A DNA stretch of 45,014 bases, from the NCBI GenBank assembly GCA_964585305.1, contig CAZPDM010000027.1:1-45014 (forward strand), given 5' to 3'. The notes under the pieces were generated by a model, which worked only from the letters and a program-made list of their open reading frames with translations, made no database searches and was not told the DNA's origin. Positions 1-8,633 of the stretch are shown here, in pieces. Each line of letters begins with the position of its first letter. Within the stretch, counting starts at the first letter, position 1. The stretch is from CAZPDM01 sp964585305. GTDB taxonomy: Bacteria > Planctomycetota > Uabimicrobiia > Uabimicrobiales > JABWCH01. A program made the translations under genes and the position numbers.

Positions 1-7
1 TGCTTAA

Positions 8-31
8 CCTTTGATTGAGTACAATCAAAGG
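8..31. repeat. Perfect inverted repeat (10-bp stem, 4-nt loop)
   Basis: CCTTTGATTG and its exact reverse complement are separated by AGTA. No T-tract follows on either strand, so it is a weak terminator candidate. It lies just upstream of the possible -10 box at 55-60 and could be the end of an upstream gene or a protein-binding site. Confidence 0.45.
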
Positions 32-54
32 CCGCAACAAATATTTTCCTAACT

Positions 55-60
55 TATAAT
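55..60 (+). promoter_or_regulatory. Possible -10 box (TATAAT)
   Basis: A perfect TATAAT lies 38 bases before the preferred start at 98. No good -35 is visible at the right distance. The ATG at 59 overlaps this hexamer, which argues against that ATG being the translation start. Confidence 0.35.
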
Positions 61-97
61 GTTTTGCATTATTTTTTTCTTAAAAGAAAGTAACACC

Positions 98-703
98 ATG
101 TTTTTTATAAAATGTTTTGTTAGCTTTTTGCTGTTTAATATGCTACTATTTGGGCAATCGATTGGAAATATCACTGTTGGAACACCTCCTGGAGTTTCAA
201 ATCAAAAACCACCATTTTGTGCATATTCTGTAGCTGATATTGCCGTAAGTTTTGAAGAAATGCACAATAGATATCTTCGCAATACAAAAAAATTAGAAGA
301 TGAACATTATGATGAAACAGTATTAGCAGAGGAATCTGAAAACTCTGTTACATACCAACTTGTATTTACTCATTGGTTAGCTGGAGAGTTATTTCGATTA
401 GAAGAAATTCACACAAAGTGGAAAAATACTTCTGCCTCAAAATTAAAAATTGATCATATCTTGCCCAATAATCCAAATATTAACGCGTGGACAATTGAAA
501 AAACTTTAATGAAAAGTACTAAAAATAGTTGGGTTGGAGATAAGTTTAACGAGCTAGATATTTATATCATTTTTGTAGAATTGCAGCCTAAACTCACACG
601 TATATACTATCAAATTGCAGTAGATGCAGAAGAAAGACGTACATTGGAAGCCTCAAAAAAAGCAGCACGTAACGGTATTACAGACATTTTAAATTGTAAA
701 TAA
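98..703 (+). CDS. Secreted protein of unknown function
   Basis: I do not recognise a family. The 201-residue product begins with a clear signal peptide: Lys5, then a hydrophobic stretch to about residue 18, then a small-residue site near GQS. The mature part is polar and rich in charged residues, with no cysteine cluster or repeat, so a periplasmic or exported soluble protein is inferred. I prefer the ATG at 98 over the in-frame ATG at 59: AAGAAAG precedes 98 by a suitable distance, the signal peptide starts there, and 59 lies within a possible -10 box. The next gene is 88 bases downstream and looks unrelated. Confidence 0.6.
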   Translation: MFFIKCFVSFLLFNMLLFGQSIGNITVGTPPGVSNQKPPFCAYSVADIAVSFEEMHNRYLRNTKKLEDEHYDETVLAEESENSVTYQLVFTHWLAGELFRLEEIHTKWKNTSASKLKIDHILPNNPNINAWTIEKTLMKSTKNSWVGDKFNELDIYIIFVELQPKLTRIYYQIAVDAEERRTLEASKKAARNGITDILNCK

Positions 704-791
704 TTGCTAAAACTATCGGATATATTTTTAAACGAAAATTGCACTATTTTTAATAAAGGCAAAACCGTTTTTAACGGCATAGAAATTTTTC

Positions 792-1931
792 ATGTATATT
801 TATCAAAAAAATCCGCGTTTTTTTGCCCAATATGCTCCTGGCATGGAAGAACTTACAAAGCATGAAATAGCCACACTAGGTGGTTATGATATTCAAGAAG
901 GCTATTTGGGATGGTATTTTCATGCAGATTCTGCTACTTTATATCGAATCAATTATTGCTCTCGATTTTTGATCCGCATTTTAGCACCACTTTGGCATTT
1001 TCCTTGTGATAATCCAGACTTAATCTATCAAAATGCTCGTAAAATTGAATGGCGTGATTTTATAAATGTTAAACAAACATTTGCTATTTTTAGTACAGTA
1101 GCAAATAGTAATATTACACATTCTAAATATGCTGCATTACGTCTTAAAGATGCTATTGTGGATCATTTCAAAGATGTATGCCAAGACAGACCAAGTATAG
1201 ATACTGAGAATCCGAATGTGTGGTTTGGTTTACATATTGAAAATAATCGCGCTACCATTCATCTTGATACATCTGGAGGATCTTTGCATCGTCGTGGCTA
1301 TCGTAAAATTATGGTTTCTGCACCTATGCAAGAAACTTTGGCTGCAGCAATTGTTTCCTTAAGTGGTTGGAATGGTGAACGACCATTGTACGATCCTATG
1401 TGCGGTTCAGGGACTTTACTCTTTGAAGCTCAAATGCATTATTGCCGAATTCCTGCGGGATATTTACGAAGCAAATTTGGCTTTGAGTATATGCCAGATT
1501 TTCAACCCCAAATTTGGAAGGAAGTCAAACAAAGATGTAATGAAGCTATTCGTCCCTTGCCACATAACCTTATTTCCGGTAGTGATAATGATAGTAAAGC
1601 CATTCAAATTTGTCGTACTAATGGGCAAAAATTGCCATACAGTGAAGCAATCAAATTAGACGTATGCGATTTTGAAAAAATTTCTCAACTATCCAACTAT
1701 ACCATTCTATGTAATCCTCCTTATGGTATTCGACTTACTACAGAAGAAAATCTTGCTGGATTTTATAAACAATTCGGAGACTTTCTTAAAAAACGCTGTC
1801 AAAATTCAACGGCCTATATTTATTTTGGCGATCGCCAATGGCTTAAATCTATTGGTTTACATCCAAAATTTAAAAAACCCCTTAGCAATGGTGGTCTTGA
1901 TGGAAGATTAGCAAAATTTGAATTATATTAA
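792..1931 (+). CDS. THUMP-domain class I SAM-dependent RNA methyltransferase (RlmL/YpsC-like)
   Basis: This is a UPF0020-family 23S rRNA guanine-N2 methyltransferase type protein of 379 residues. The N-terminal third is the ferredoxin-like/THUMP RNA-binding region (start FFAQYAPGMEELTKHEI, typical of the family). The C-terminal half is the Rossmann methyltransferase: motif I is DPMCGSGTLLFEA near residue 200 and motif IV is NPPYG near residue 309, the N-P-P-Y signature of exocyclic amino methylation. The length fits stand-alone YpsC/RlmL-N enzymes; the RlmK half of the E. coli fusion is absent. No strong Shine-Dalgarno is visible. The exact target base cannot be read from sequence; m2G2445 is the family precedent. 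A terminator follows, so it appears monocistronic. Confidence 0.88.
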   Translation: MYIYQKNPRFFAQYAPGMEELTKHEIATLGGYDIQEGYLGWYFHADSATLYRINYCSRFLIRILAPLWHFPCDNPDLIYQNARKIEWRDFINVKQTFAIFSTVANSNITHSKYAALRLKDAIVDHFKDVCQDRPSIDTENPNVWFGLHIENNRATIHLDTSGGSLHRRGYRKIMVSAPMQETLAAAIVSLSGWNGERPLYDPMCGSGTLLFEAQMHYCRIPAGYLRSKFGFEYMPDFQPQIWKEVKQRCNEAIRPLPHNLISGSDNDSKAIQICRTNGQKLPYSEAIKLDVCDFEKISQLSNYTILCNPPYGIRLTTEENLAGFYKQFGDFLKKRCQNSTAYIYFGDRQWLKSIGLHPKFKKPLSNGGLDGRLAKFELY

Positions 1932-1952
1932 GAGGCCAAGCACCAGGTTATA

Positions 1953-1991
1953 AAAATTTAAAAGCGCGGACCTAACTCGCGCTTAAATTTT
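1953..1991 (+). terminator. Intrinsic terminator after the THUMP methyltransferase
   Basis: AAAATTTAA/GCGCG on the left pairs with CGCGCTTAAATTTT on the right around a 9-nt loop, with a two-A bulge. The arm ends in A/T runs, so it could work in both directions. Confidence 0.7.
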
Positions 1992-2035
1992 ATGATAAAC
2001 TATTTTTTGAATAGTCAAACAAGAAAGGTTGAAAA

Positions 2036-3568
2036 ATGTCTGACTTTTTTGCCCAAGAATGGAGTACAACCAAACGCTGGAGTATATTATTTGGTTTGGC
2101 AATTTTTTTAACACTATTCTGTTTTTTTCAAAATGATTTAGTGAATGAAGATGGAGTATATTACATTCATATTGCTAAGTTATTAGCAGACGGGAAATGG
2201 AGCGAAGCTCTAGAGTATCGCGACTTTCCATTAGTACCTGGATTGATTGCTCTTGTTCATGTTTTTATTCCAAATTGGGAATTATCAGCATATTTTTTAA
2301 TGATGACTGCAATGTTGCTTGCAATTTTTCCATTCTATGGTTTACTTCAAAAAATACAATCTCCTAAAAATGCTTGGATTTCAGCATGTTTTTTAGCTGT
2401 ATCTCCTTCTTTGCGTTTTACCTCTGTCACAATTTCACGAGATAGTGTATTTGTCTTATTTTTTGTAATCTTTTTATATTGTATTGTTCAAATACATTTT
2501 ACCTCAAAACTACGTTGGTATATTGGAAGTTGGTGTGCTTTATTTTTAGTAAGTTTATGCCGATTAGAAGGTTTCCTGATGATGGGAATATATGCAATTT
2601 TGCTTTTCCGACGTATGCTTATATCTCCTATTCGCTGGATTCGCTTTTTAAGTATTTTTTTATTTCTATGTTGTTTTTTTTGGATAATTATTGAAATTTT
2701 CACACCCTATAGCCAATTAGCTAAAATCCCTAGATTTCAATATATTACTGAAGTATTTCGTCAACCTAAAGAATTCTTCTATAATTCAAATTATAGTCTT
2801 ATTATAAGAAACCTTAATCAATGGGAAAAAACTTTGCCTGGTGGTGATTTTGGGGGTAATGTTTTAGAAATTGTTGGAAATTATCTTCCGCTAATTTATT
2901 TAATTAGTTTATTTGATTTTATGTTAAAGTCTTTTTTTCCTATTATGCTGTTTTTAGGAAGTATTGGACTTTATCACCAATTGAGGCAAAAGAGTTCTAT
3001 AGATCGTATACTTTTTCTTTGGTTTCTTTTTTTGATGTTGCCATGTTATTTATTTTTACTACGTGAAAATTTTTTAAGCAAGAGATACCTTCTTCCATGC
3101 CTACTTATTTTTTATTGCTGGGTAGGTGTAGGATTTGATGTTTTTTGGAATTGGCTTCATGAAAAATGGAATTTACGGCTAATTTGGCAGACATTTATAT
3201 TAGTCCTTTTTCTGTTAATTCCGTTTATACGAATTATAGCAAGGCAAGAAGAAAATGATAATTATGTAAAAACTGCTGCTATTTGGCTGAAAGAAAATGC
3301 AAAGAACAGTATATTTATAACTAATGATTGTCGCTTGTTGTTCTACACTGATCGCCCATTTGAATTTTTAAACTATAAACGTACTATTGATGTTCCTGTT
3401 ATAAAAACTGAACAGCCGAAAGATTTTTTTGTCCTTGCTAATAAACTGAAAGCTCGTTATTTAGTGATTTGGGATAAGAATTCTTGGAATGAATTTGGAA
3501 CGCCAATTAAAATATTTAATGGTAAAAATAAAAAGGTATATATCTATGAATATAAGTCTCAATATTAA
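2036..3568 (+). CDS. Multi-spanning GT-C (GT39/ArnT-like) glycosyltransferase
   Basis: The 510-residue protein has about ten hydrophobic segments over residues 15-400 and a soluble C-terminal domain. The first external loop carries the acidic pair Glu38-Asp39 in the context NEDGVYYIHIAKLL, matching the catalytic loop of dolichyl/undecaprenyl-phosphate-sugar dependent transferases (PMT/ArnT, GT39/GT83). The expected role is transfer of a lipid-linked sugar to an acceptor on the outer face of the inner membrane; donor and acceptor are unknown. GAAAGG precedes the ATG. It is the first gene of a tight four-gene plus-strand run (gaps of 43, 53 and 17 bases) of envelope genes. The lipid-linked donor could be made by the DPM1-like enzyme at 18553-19278, which is inference. 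Confidence 0.75.
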   Translation: MSDFFAQEWSTTKRWSILFGLAIFLTLFCFFQNDLVNEDGVYYIHIAKLLADGKWSEALEYRDFPLVPGLIALVHVFIPNWELSAYFLMMTAMLLAIFPFYGLLQKIQSPKNAWISACFLAVSPSLRFTSVTISRDSVFVLFFVIFLYCIVQIHFTSKLRWYIGSWCALFLVSLCRLEGFLMMGIYAILLFRRMLISPIRWIRFLSIFLFLCCFFWIIIEIFTPYSQLAKIPRFQYITEVFRQPKEFFYNSNYSLIIRNLNQWEKTLPGGDFGGNVLEIVGNYLPLIYLISLFDFMLKSFFPIMLFLGSIGLYHQLRQKSSIDRILFLWFLFLMLPCYLFLLRENFLSKRYLLPCLLIFYCWVGVGFDVFWNWLHEKWNLRLIWQTFILVLFLLIPFIRIIARQEENDNYVKTAAIWLKENAKNSIFITNDCRLLFYTDRPFEFLNYKRTIDVPVIKTEQPKDFFVLANKLKARYLVIWDKNSWNEFGTPIKIFNGKNKKVYIYEYKSQY

Positions 3569-3611
3569 AAGTAGGAAAATAATTTTTTAGAGATAAGATA
3601 AGAAAGTTTCT

Positions 3612-4454
3612 ATGGAAATTCCTCGTATTACAACAAACCAAATTATTGAACAATATGACGCAATTCTTATGGATGCGTTTGGTGTTTTAGTTTATCAATT
3701 TGCTGCATTACCTGGCGCACCAGAATTTATACAAAAATTAAATACGGCGAAAAAAAAATATTTCATCTTAACTAACGATTCTGCACATTCTATTGCAACA
3801 TCAGAACGACGCTTTACTAAATTTGGATTTTCTTTAGTTCCAGATTGTATTATTACTTCTGGAAGTTTATTAGTAGAATATTTCCGCCAAAATAATTTAT
3901 TAGGACAAGGATGCGCAATTTTAGGAACAAAAGATTCTATCCAGTATGTTCAAAATGCTGGAGGAATTACAATACCAATTAACGAATTTGATAATTGGAG
4001 TGTTCTTGTTATCTGTGATGAAACAGGTTTTCCTTTTTTAGAATATATAGAAATGGCTTTATCTGCTTTATTTTTTAAGATCGATCAAGGAAAACCTATA
4101 CATTTAATATTATGCAACCCTGATTGTGTTTATCGAAAGAATGCAAATGAATTTGGGATAACTGCTGGCAGCATTGCGCTTATTTTAGAGAATGCTCTAA
4201 AAATGAGATATCCCAATCGTCAAGATTTGGTATTTTCTAAACTAGGAAAACCATATCTTCCTATTTTTCAAGAAGCCTTGCGTCGGAGTGGCACAAAAAA
4301 TATGGTAATGATTGGAGATCAACTTGCTTATGATATTCGAGGGGCTAAAAACTTTGGAATTCCTGCAATTTTGATGGGTACAGGAGTTACAAACTTAAAT
4401 ACAATTCAACCTAATTCCCTAGAAGTGCCTGATTTTATTTTAGAAAGTTGGTAG
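3612..4454 (+). CDS. HAD-superfamily class IIA hydrolase (NagD-like)
   Basis: The 280-residue protein has all four HAD motifs: motif I around Asp21 (ILMDAFGVL), motif II ILTND near residue 56, the motif III lysine in KLGKP, and motif IV MIGDQLAYDIRGA near residue 236. The cap lies between motifs II and III, as in class IIA (NagD, and the TIGR01459-type subgroup where motif I reads DxWGV). The second Asp of the usual DxD motif is Phe23, which fits that subgroup but weakens a claim of ordinary phosphomonoesterase activity. Substrate unknown. Its place between a sugar transferase and an acyltransferase suggests envelope metabolism. Confidence 0.78.
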   Translation: MEIPRITTNQIIEQYDAILMDAFGVLVYQFAALPGAPEFIQKLNTAKKKYFILTNDSAHSIATSERRFTKFGFSLVPDCIITSGSLLVEYFRQNNLLGQGCAILGTKDSIQYVQNAGGITIPINEFDNWSVLVICDETGFPFLEYIEMALSALFFKIDQGKPIHLILCNPDCVYRKNANEFGITAGSIALILENALKMRYPNRQDLVFSKLGKPYLPIFQEALRRSGTKNMVMIGDQLAYDIRGAKNFGIPAILMGTGVTNLNTIQPNSLEVPDFILESW

Positions 4455-4507
4455 CTTAATCTTCAATTTATACTGCCAAAAGAAGATATTTTGTGATAAA
4501 AGGATAA

Positions 4508-5410
4508 ATGATGACAGAGAAAATAAATAATAATTCTTTTTTATACAAAAATACATCAAGCCAAAATAATAACTCTTCCAAAAATCGGTCGCAATATCTT
4601 ACTGAACAAAATAATCCTAAAAACTCTCGTAAGTTTTTTAAAAAAGTACGAAGATTTATCCAAAAAGTGTTTATTTTTATTTTAAAGTATCCCCTAGCAT
4701 TTATCTATATTTTTTACTTCTGGTTTGTTTGGAAAACAAGTGAAATTATTACAGAAGAAAGTGGATATATAGATTATATCAGTCAAAAATCTTTGCCTAA
4801 TCAAAAAGCACGAATAGGTATTTGTTGTCTTTGGCACCAAGATGTTGTATTTACTCCGTGGGCGTTTAAGCATTTACGTCCGCATACTATTGCTAATGTA
4901 GGATGTGCTGGAGAAATAATTTCATGCTTACTGAAATTGCTTGGATTTACAGTATTTCGTGGCGGATCGACAAAAAGAAAAAAAGAGCATGTTCCTATAT
5001 TAGATGATTTTCTTCAACATTTATCTCAAGTGAAAGAAACAACTACAGTAGGGATTACAGTAGATGGTGCGTCTGGCCCAAGGTATAGAATGAAGCGTGG
5101 CACTATTGTAATGTCAATGGAAACTGATTCTCCCATCGCTTTAATAAGAGTATGGTGCAAACGTAGGATAAATCTTTCTACATGGGATGAGACTACTATA
5201 CCTTTGCCATTTAATAAAATTGTTATTCTGTGGGATTATCTTAATTATCCTCCTTCTGATAAGGAAAATCCAGATGCTTTTAATAATTTCCATCGATGCA
5301 TAGAGGAAAAACTTTTAGATTTGGCATATCGTAGTTTTATAGCGATAGATGGTGAAGCGAAATCTGAATGGCTTAGGCATTTCCCAGAATATTGGAAACC
5401 CAAAATTTAG
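4508..5410 (+). CDS. DUF374 lysophospholipid acyltransferase-like protein
   Basis: The family (PF04028) is related to lipid A secondary acyltransferases. After a polar, Asn-rich tail of about 55 residues there is one membrane segment (about 58-76) and then the conserved core: WHQDVVF near residue 113, GGSTKRKKE near 156, and the signature DGASGPRYRMKRGTIV near 184-199 followed by PIALIRVW. The Asn/Ser-rich N-terminal extension is longer than usual for this family. AAAGGA lies a few bases before the paired ATGs at 4508/4511. Acylation of a lipid A-like or sugar-phospholipid acceptor at the inner membrane is inferred. The next gene's ribosome binding site begins six bases after the stop. Confidence 0.8.
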   Translation: MMTEKINNNSFLYKNTSSQNNNSSKNRSQYLTEQNNPKNSRKFFKKVRRFIQKVFIFILKYPLAFIYIFYFWFVWKTSEIITEESGYIDYISQKSLPNQKARIGICCLWHQDVVFTPWAFKHLRPHTIANVGCAGEIISCLLKLLGFTVFRGGSTKRKKEHVPILDDFLQHLSQVKETTTVGITVDGASGPRYRMKRGTIVMSMETDSPIALIRVWCKRRINLSTWDETTIPLPFNKIVILWDYLNYPPSDKENPDAFNNFHRCIEEKLLDLAYRSFIAIDGEAKSEWLRHFPEYWKPKI

Positions 5411-5427
5411 TTTTTAGGAGAAATTTT

Positions 5428-6477
5428 TTGAAAATTTTTTTTATAGTTCTACTATTTTCTTTATTTCAACCTCTTTTTTCTCAATCTATCAAGATTACTC
5501 CAGAGATTTATCATTTAGGGACGATTCCAGATAGCCAAAATGTTTATTGTAAATTTGAGATTAGTAATCTAAGCACGGATCAAATTTTACGGATTACAAG
5601 TATAAAAACTTTTTGCAGTTGTACTGTTGTTGGACAAAACCAGTTTGAACTCGAGCCCCAAGCTAAACAGTTCTTAGCCGTAGAATTTAATCCTCGCGGC
5701 CGATTCGGTTATTTACGTTGGGAAATTCAGTTGCAATATTATTTCGCCGACAAAAATCAATCTATAAAAAATAATGTTGAAGGACAATTACTTAAAGCAA
5801 TTTTTGATGTCAATATTTTGAGGGATTACTATCTTTCTCACAATAGTATTTTTCTTGATGAATTTAAGCAGGGAAAACAATTTACCAAGCAAATTTATAT
5901 TTCCCCTAAAGAATATCCTGAATTTAACATTAGTAAAATGCAATGGACTGGTATACCATCTGCGAAATATTTTTCATTTTCTTATCAACCTGAAATGTAT
6001 GAAGGCTTTTATCCTGAAAAAAGGTTGGCGCAATGTATTAAAGTTTCCCCTAAAGGGGATATTCCTTATGGAGCTATTCAAGGGAAACTTATTCTTCAAA
6101 CAAATTGGCCAGAACATCCAATTATTGAAATAGATGTGTTAGGCAAAGTTAGTAGCGATATTGCGATGAATAGAAATTATCTTAGTTTTGGAGTAGTTCC
6201 TCCAAATGGAAAAGTACAACGAGATGTTTTAGTCTATGCTGTAGAAGAAAAACAATCTTTTGATATTACAAAAATAGAATGTGATTTACCTTTTATTCAA
6301 ACTGAAATAAAACCTTTGTTTCCACAAAGATATTTTCAAATATATGTTACTGCTATTGATAGTAGCAATATTCCAATGGGAGAATTCCGAAGTCAGCTAA
6401 AACTGAAAACATCGTTAGTAAATCAACCAGAACTTATCCTTCCAATTCAGGGGATTATTTTGCCAAGAAACAAATAG
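5428..6477 (+). CDS. Secreted DUF1573-type protein with TTG start
   Basis: A TTG at 5428 is the better start than the in-frame ATG at 5392: AGGAG sits at 5416-5420, seven bases before it, and translation from TTG gives a textbook signal peptide (KIFFIVLLFSLFQPLFS then Q). The ATG form would overlap the previous gene and put 12 charged residues ahead of the signal. The mature protein of about 330 residues is made of Ig-like beta-sandwich units. The first contains the DUF1573 hallmark SIKTFCSCTVV, followed by LEPQ and EFNPRGRFG; later repeats have the form GAIQGKLILQTN. Such proteins are common in Planctomycetota and Bacteroidota and their role is unknown. It closes the envelope operon. Confidence 0.78.
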   Translation: MKIFFIVLLFSLFQPLFSQSIKITPEIYHLGTIPDSQNVYCKFEISNLSTDQILRITSIKTFCSCTVVGQNQFELEPQAKQFLAVEFNPRGRFGYLRWEIQLQYYFADKNQSIKNNVEGQLLKAIFDVNILRDYYLSHNSIFLDEFKQGKQFTKQIYISPKEYPEFNISKMQWTGIPSAKYFSFSYQPEMYEGFYPEKRLAQCIKVSPKGDIPYGAIQGKLILQTNWPEHPIIEIDVLGKVSSDIAMNRNYLSFGVVPPNGKVQRDVLVYAVEEKQSFDITKIECDLPFIQTEIKPLFPQRYFQIYVTAIDSSNIPMGEFRSQLKLKTSLVNQPELILPIQGIILPRNK

Positions 6478-6502
6478 GAAAAATTAGTATTTTTTTATTT
6501 TC

Positions 6503-6531
6503 TTGACAATATATTGATTTCACTGTAAAAT
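6503..6531 (+). promoter_or_regulatory. Sigma70-type promoter of RNase P RNA
   Basis: TTGACA at 6503-6508 and TAAAAT at 6526-6531 are separated by 17 bases, with TG directly before the -10. Transcription would start near 6538, about 20 bases before the mature 5' end. Confidence 0.8.
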
Positions 6532-6560
6532 TTAATTATCAATCTGATTGATTATGTGTT

Positions 6561-6929
6561 AAGTAAGAAAGGCAGTCGCTTTAGATGAAAAGTCTAAAGA
6601 GGAAAGTCCGGACACTATAGGACAGAGTAATGGATAACATCCACCGGAAGCAATTCCAGGGAAAGTGCCACAGAAAATATACCGCCCAGGTTCTTAGAGT
6701 CCTCTAAGATTGGGTAAGGGTGAAATGGCGAGGTAAAAGCTCACCGCAGAGTTGGTGACAACTTTGGCAAGGCAAACCCTACTCGGTGAAAGGTCAAATA
6801 GGGAAGAAAGAGGTCGTCCGCCTCGTACCAACTTCTGGGTAGACTGCATGAGTAGCATAGTAATATGCTATCTAGATAAATGGCTGCCACCTATTTTTAT
6901 AGGAACAGAATCCGGCTTATTTCTTACTT
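6561..6929 (+). ncRNA. rnpB: RNase P RNA, bacterial class A
   Basis: This is the catalytic RNA of RNase P, which trims tRNA 5' leaders. The universal 5' element GAGGAAAGTCCGGAC lies at about 6599-6613. The internal core ACAGAAAATATACCGCC and GGTAAGGGTGAAATGGCGAGG, the GGCAAGGCAAACCC region, and the 3' element ACAGAATCCGGCTTAT all follow in the expected order. Helix P1 is formed by AAGTAAGAA (6561-6569) with TTCTTACTT (6921-6929), which sets the ends; length about 369 nt. A strong promoter precedes it and a terminator follows. A 103-codon open frame over its 3' half is chance. Confidence 0.97.
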
Positions 6930-6948
6930 ATCGCTATGTGATTAAAGC

Positions 6949-6984
6949 AAACGCTGCAATTAAAAAAAATTGCAGCGTTTTTTT
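6949..6984 (+). terminator. Terminator of rnpB
   Basis: AAACGCTGCAATT pairs perfectly with AATTGCAGCGTTT around an A6 loop, followed by a run of seven T. From here to 7210 the sequence is AT-rich with no gene seen. Confidence 0.93.
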
Positions 6985-7210
6985 GTTGCTATTATTATTC
7001 AAATTTACTATTTTAATAAATATTATCGAGAGTTTAAAAAATTTCATTTTTTTTAAATATTAAAGTTATCACTCAAAAATATGCTTAACATTTTTTTGCT
7101 TCAAATTTTCATCTTTCGTTAAAACATAATTTTTGTTGTTTTTTACTTTACTTTACAAAAAGAAAGTTAAGAAACAAAGTATTTTATGTTAAAAACACTT
7201 ATTTTTTTGC

Positions 7211-7239
7211 TTGACAGAAATTTAGCAATTTTTTATAAT
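7211..7239 (+). promoter_or_regulatory. Consensus sigma70 promoter of the nuclease/GrpE-like/Hsp70 operon
   Basis: TTGACA at 7211-7216, a 17-base spacer and TATAAT at 7234-7239 form a perfect consensus. Transcription would start near 7246, leaving a leader of about 68 bases before the ATG at 7314. Confidence 0.85.
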
Positions 7240-7270
7240 CAAATTTGCCATTTATCAGGGAAATTTGATT
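7237..7270. repeat. Inverted repeat across the -10/start region (operator or leader hairpin)
   Basis: AATCAAATTTGCC (7237-7249) and GGGAAATTTGATT (7258-7270) pair with one mismatch around an 8-base loop. The left arm includes the last three bases of the -10 box, so a repressor bound here would block RNA polymerase. Alternatively the transcript would begin with most of this hairpin. Confidence 0.5.
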
Positions 7271-7313
7271 ATATTTTGTAACCATTTATAAAATATAAAA
7301 TTATAGGAATAAT

Positions 7314-8621
7314 ATGGAAAAAAATTTATTTCTATCTCTTGGTGGTGGCAATGAAATTGGCGCAAGTTCCTATTTTCTACAAATTGGAAAACAAAAATTT
7401 CTTTTGGATGCTGGATTAAGAATCCATCATCACACAGCTCTTCCAGAGTATGCCAATTTATACCATAGCAATTTATTAGATGGTTTATGGGATTTATCAT
7501 CTATTTTTATCTCTCATGCACATTTAGATCATATTGGATCTTTGCCATACATTTCAAATGAAGCTCATTCAGTCCCTATTTATACAACTCAAGCCACTTA
7601 TGATTTAATGGAACTTGTGCTTAAAAATACTAAAAGAGAAAGCCCAAGCATTACTTCTTATAAAAATGAGCTTATATTACAATCATTAGCAAAAACAAAT
7701 ATTGTTGTTCCATTTAAACCTTTTTGGATAAATGATGTAAAAGTAACTTTTTTTCCATCTGGACACATTCTAGGAGCTTGCTCTATTCTTTTAGAAAGTC
7801 CGGATATTAATGTTTTATATACAGGAGATTTTACTAATTTCGATCAATTAACTGTTATGGCAATGGATTTACCTTCAGATTTCCATTTAGATGTTTTGAT
7901 TACTGAAACTACTTATGGTTATAATAGCGACTTCTATATTCAAAAAGATATCGAATCTGAAAGATTAACTTTAATTCAACATGTTGCCAGTATTTTAGAA
8001 AATGATGGAATTGTTGTAATTCCTGCTTTTTCTTTAGGGCGTACGCAAGAAATTATCAAGCTGATAGAATTTGCAATTGAAAATAGATGGATGAATCCTT
8101 TTCCTGTTTATGTGGATGGGTTGGCAATATCAGTTAGTGAAATATATGAAAAATATGGGATTAATATTTTTACTTCTAATATTCAAAAAGCACCAAGCTA
8201 TTTTTATGATGATCTAGAAAACTTTTGTGGAATCATAATTTGCAGCTCAGGAATGTTAAAGGAATATTCGGCTTCAAAGAAATATGCAAATAAAATATTA
8301 TCAAGATTAAATAGTACAATTTTTTTCACGGCTTATTTAGATGAAGAAAGTTTACTTTATAAACAAAAAGAAAAATTATCTTACTTCGAACCTTCAGAAC
8401 TTACTATCAATTCCAATATTTACTCTTTTAAACTTTCTTCCCATGCTGATTTTCAAGGGATCTTACGTTTAATAGAAAAATATCGTCCCAAAAAAACTAT
8501 TTTTGTGCATGGAGTTCCCAAAAGCTGTACAACAAAGAATATAATGCAAGAAGCATATTCTAAATTTGGAAATATTTCTGAAATAATACAATCAATTAAC
8601 GGTGTTTCAATTTTTTTATGA
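7314..8621 (+). CDS. Metallo-beta-lactamase/beta-CASP RNA nuclease family protein
   Basis: The 435-residue protein has the zinc-binding motif SHAHLDH (His68, His70, Asp72, His73), a later His in SGHILGA, and Asp in YTGDFT. The beta-CASP part has ETTYG (motif A region), PAFSLGRTQEII, SSGML and the C-terminal SSHAD and FVHG motifs. This is the CPSF-73-like architecture; such enzymes cut or degrade RNA using two zinc ions. It lacks the N- and C-terminal extensions of RNase J, so the specific substrate is open. GGAAT precedes the ATG. It is the first gene of a three-gene operon; 12 bases separate it from the next, whose AAGGA site overlaps its stop. Confidence 0.85.
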   Translation: MEKNLFLSLGGGNEIGASSYFLQIGKQKFLLDAGLRIHHHTALPEYANLYHSNLLDGLWDLSSIFISHAHLDHIGSLPYISNEAHSVPIYTTQATYDLMELVLKNTKRESPSITSYKNELILQSLAKTNIVVPFKPFWINDVKVTFFPSGHILGACSILLESPDINVLYTGDFTNFDQLTVMAMDLPSDFHLDVLITETTYGYNSDFYIQKDIESERLTLIQHVASILENDGIVVIPAFSLGRTQEIIKLIEFAIENRWMNPFPVYVDGLAISVSEIYEKYGINIFTSNIQKAPSYFYDDLENFCGIIICSSGMLKEYSASKKYANKILSRLNSTIFFTAYLDEESLLYKQKEKLSYFEPSELTINSNIYSFKLSSHADFQGILRLIEKYRPKKTIFVHGVPKSCTTKNIMQEAYSKFGNISEIIQSINGVSIFL

Positions 8622-8633
8622 AGGATTTTTTTC

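Noticed and set aside
59..97. ATG at 59 as start of the first gene
   Set aside because: It overlaps a possible -10 box and adds 13 residues before a complete signal peptide that has its own ribosome binding site.
6752..7063. 103-codon plus-strand open frame
   Set aside because: It lies over the 3' half of RNase P RNA and its terminator; the RNA explains the sequence.
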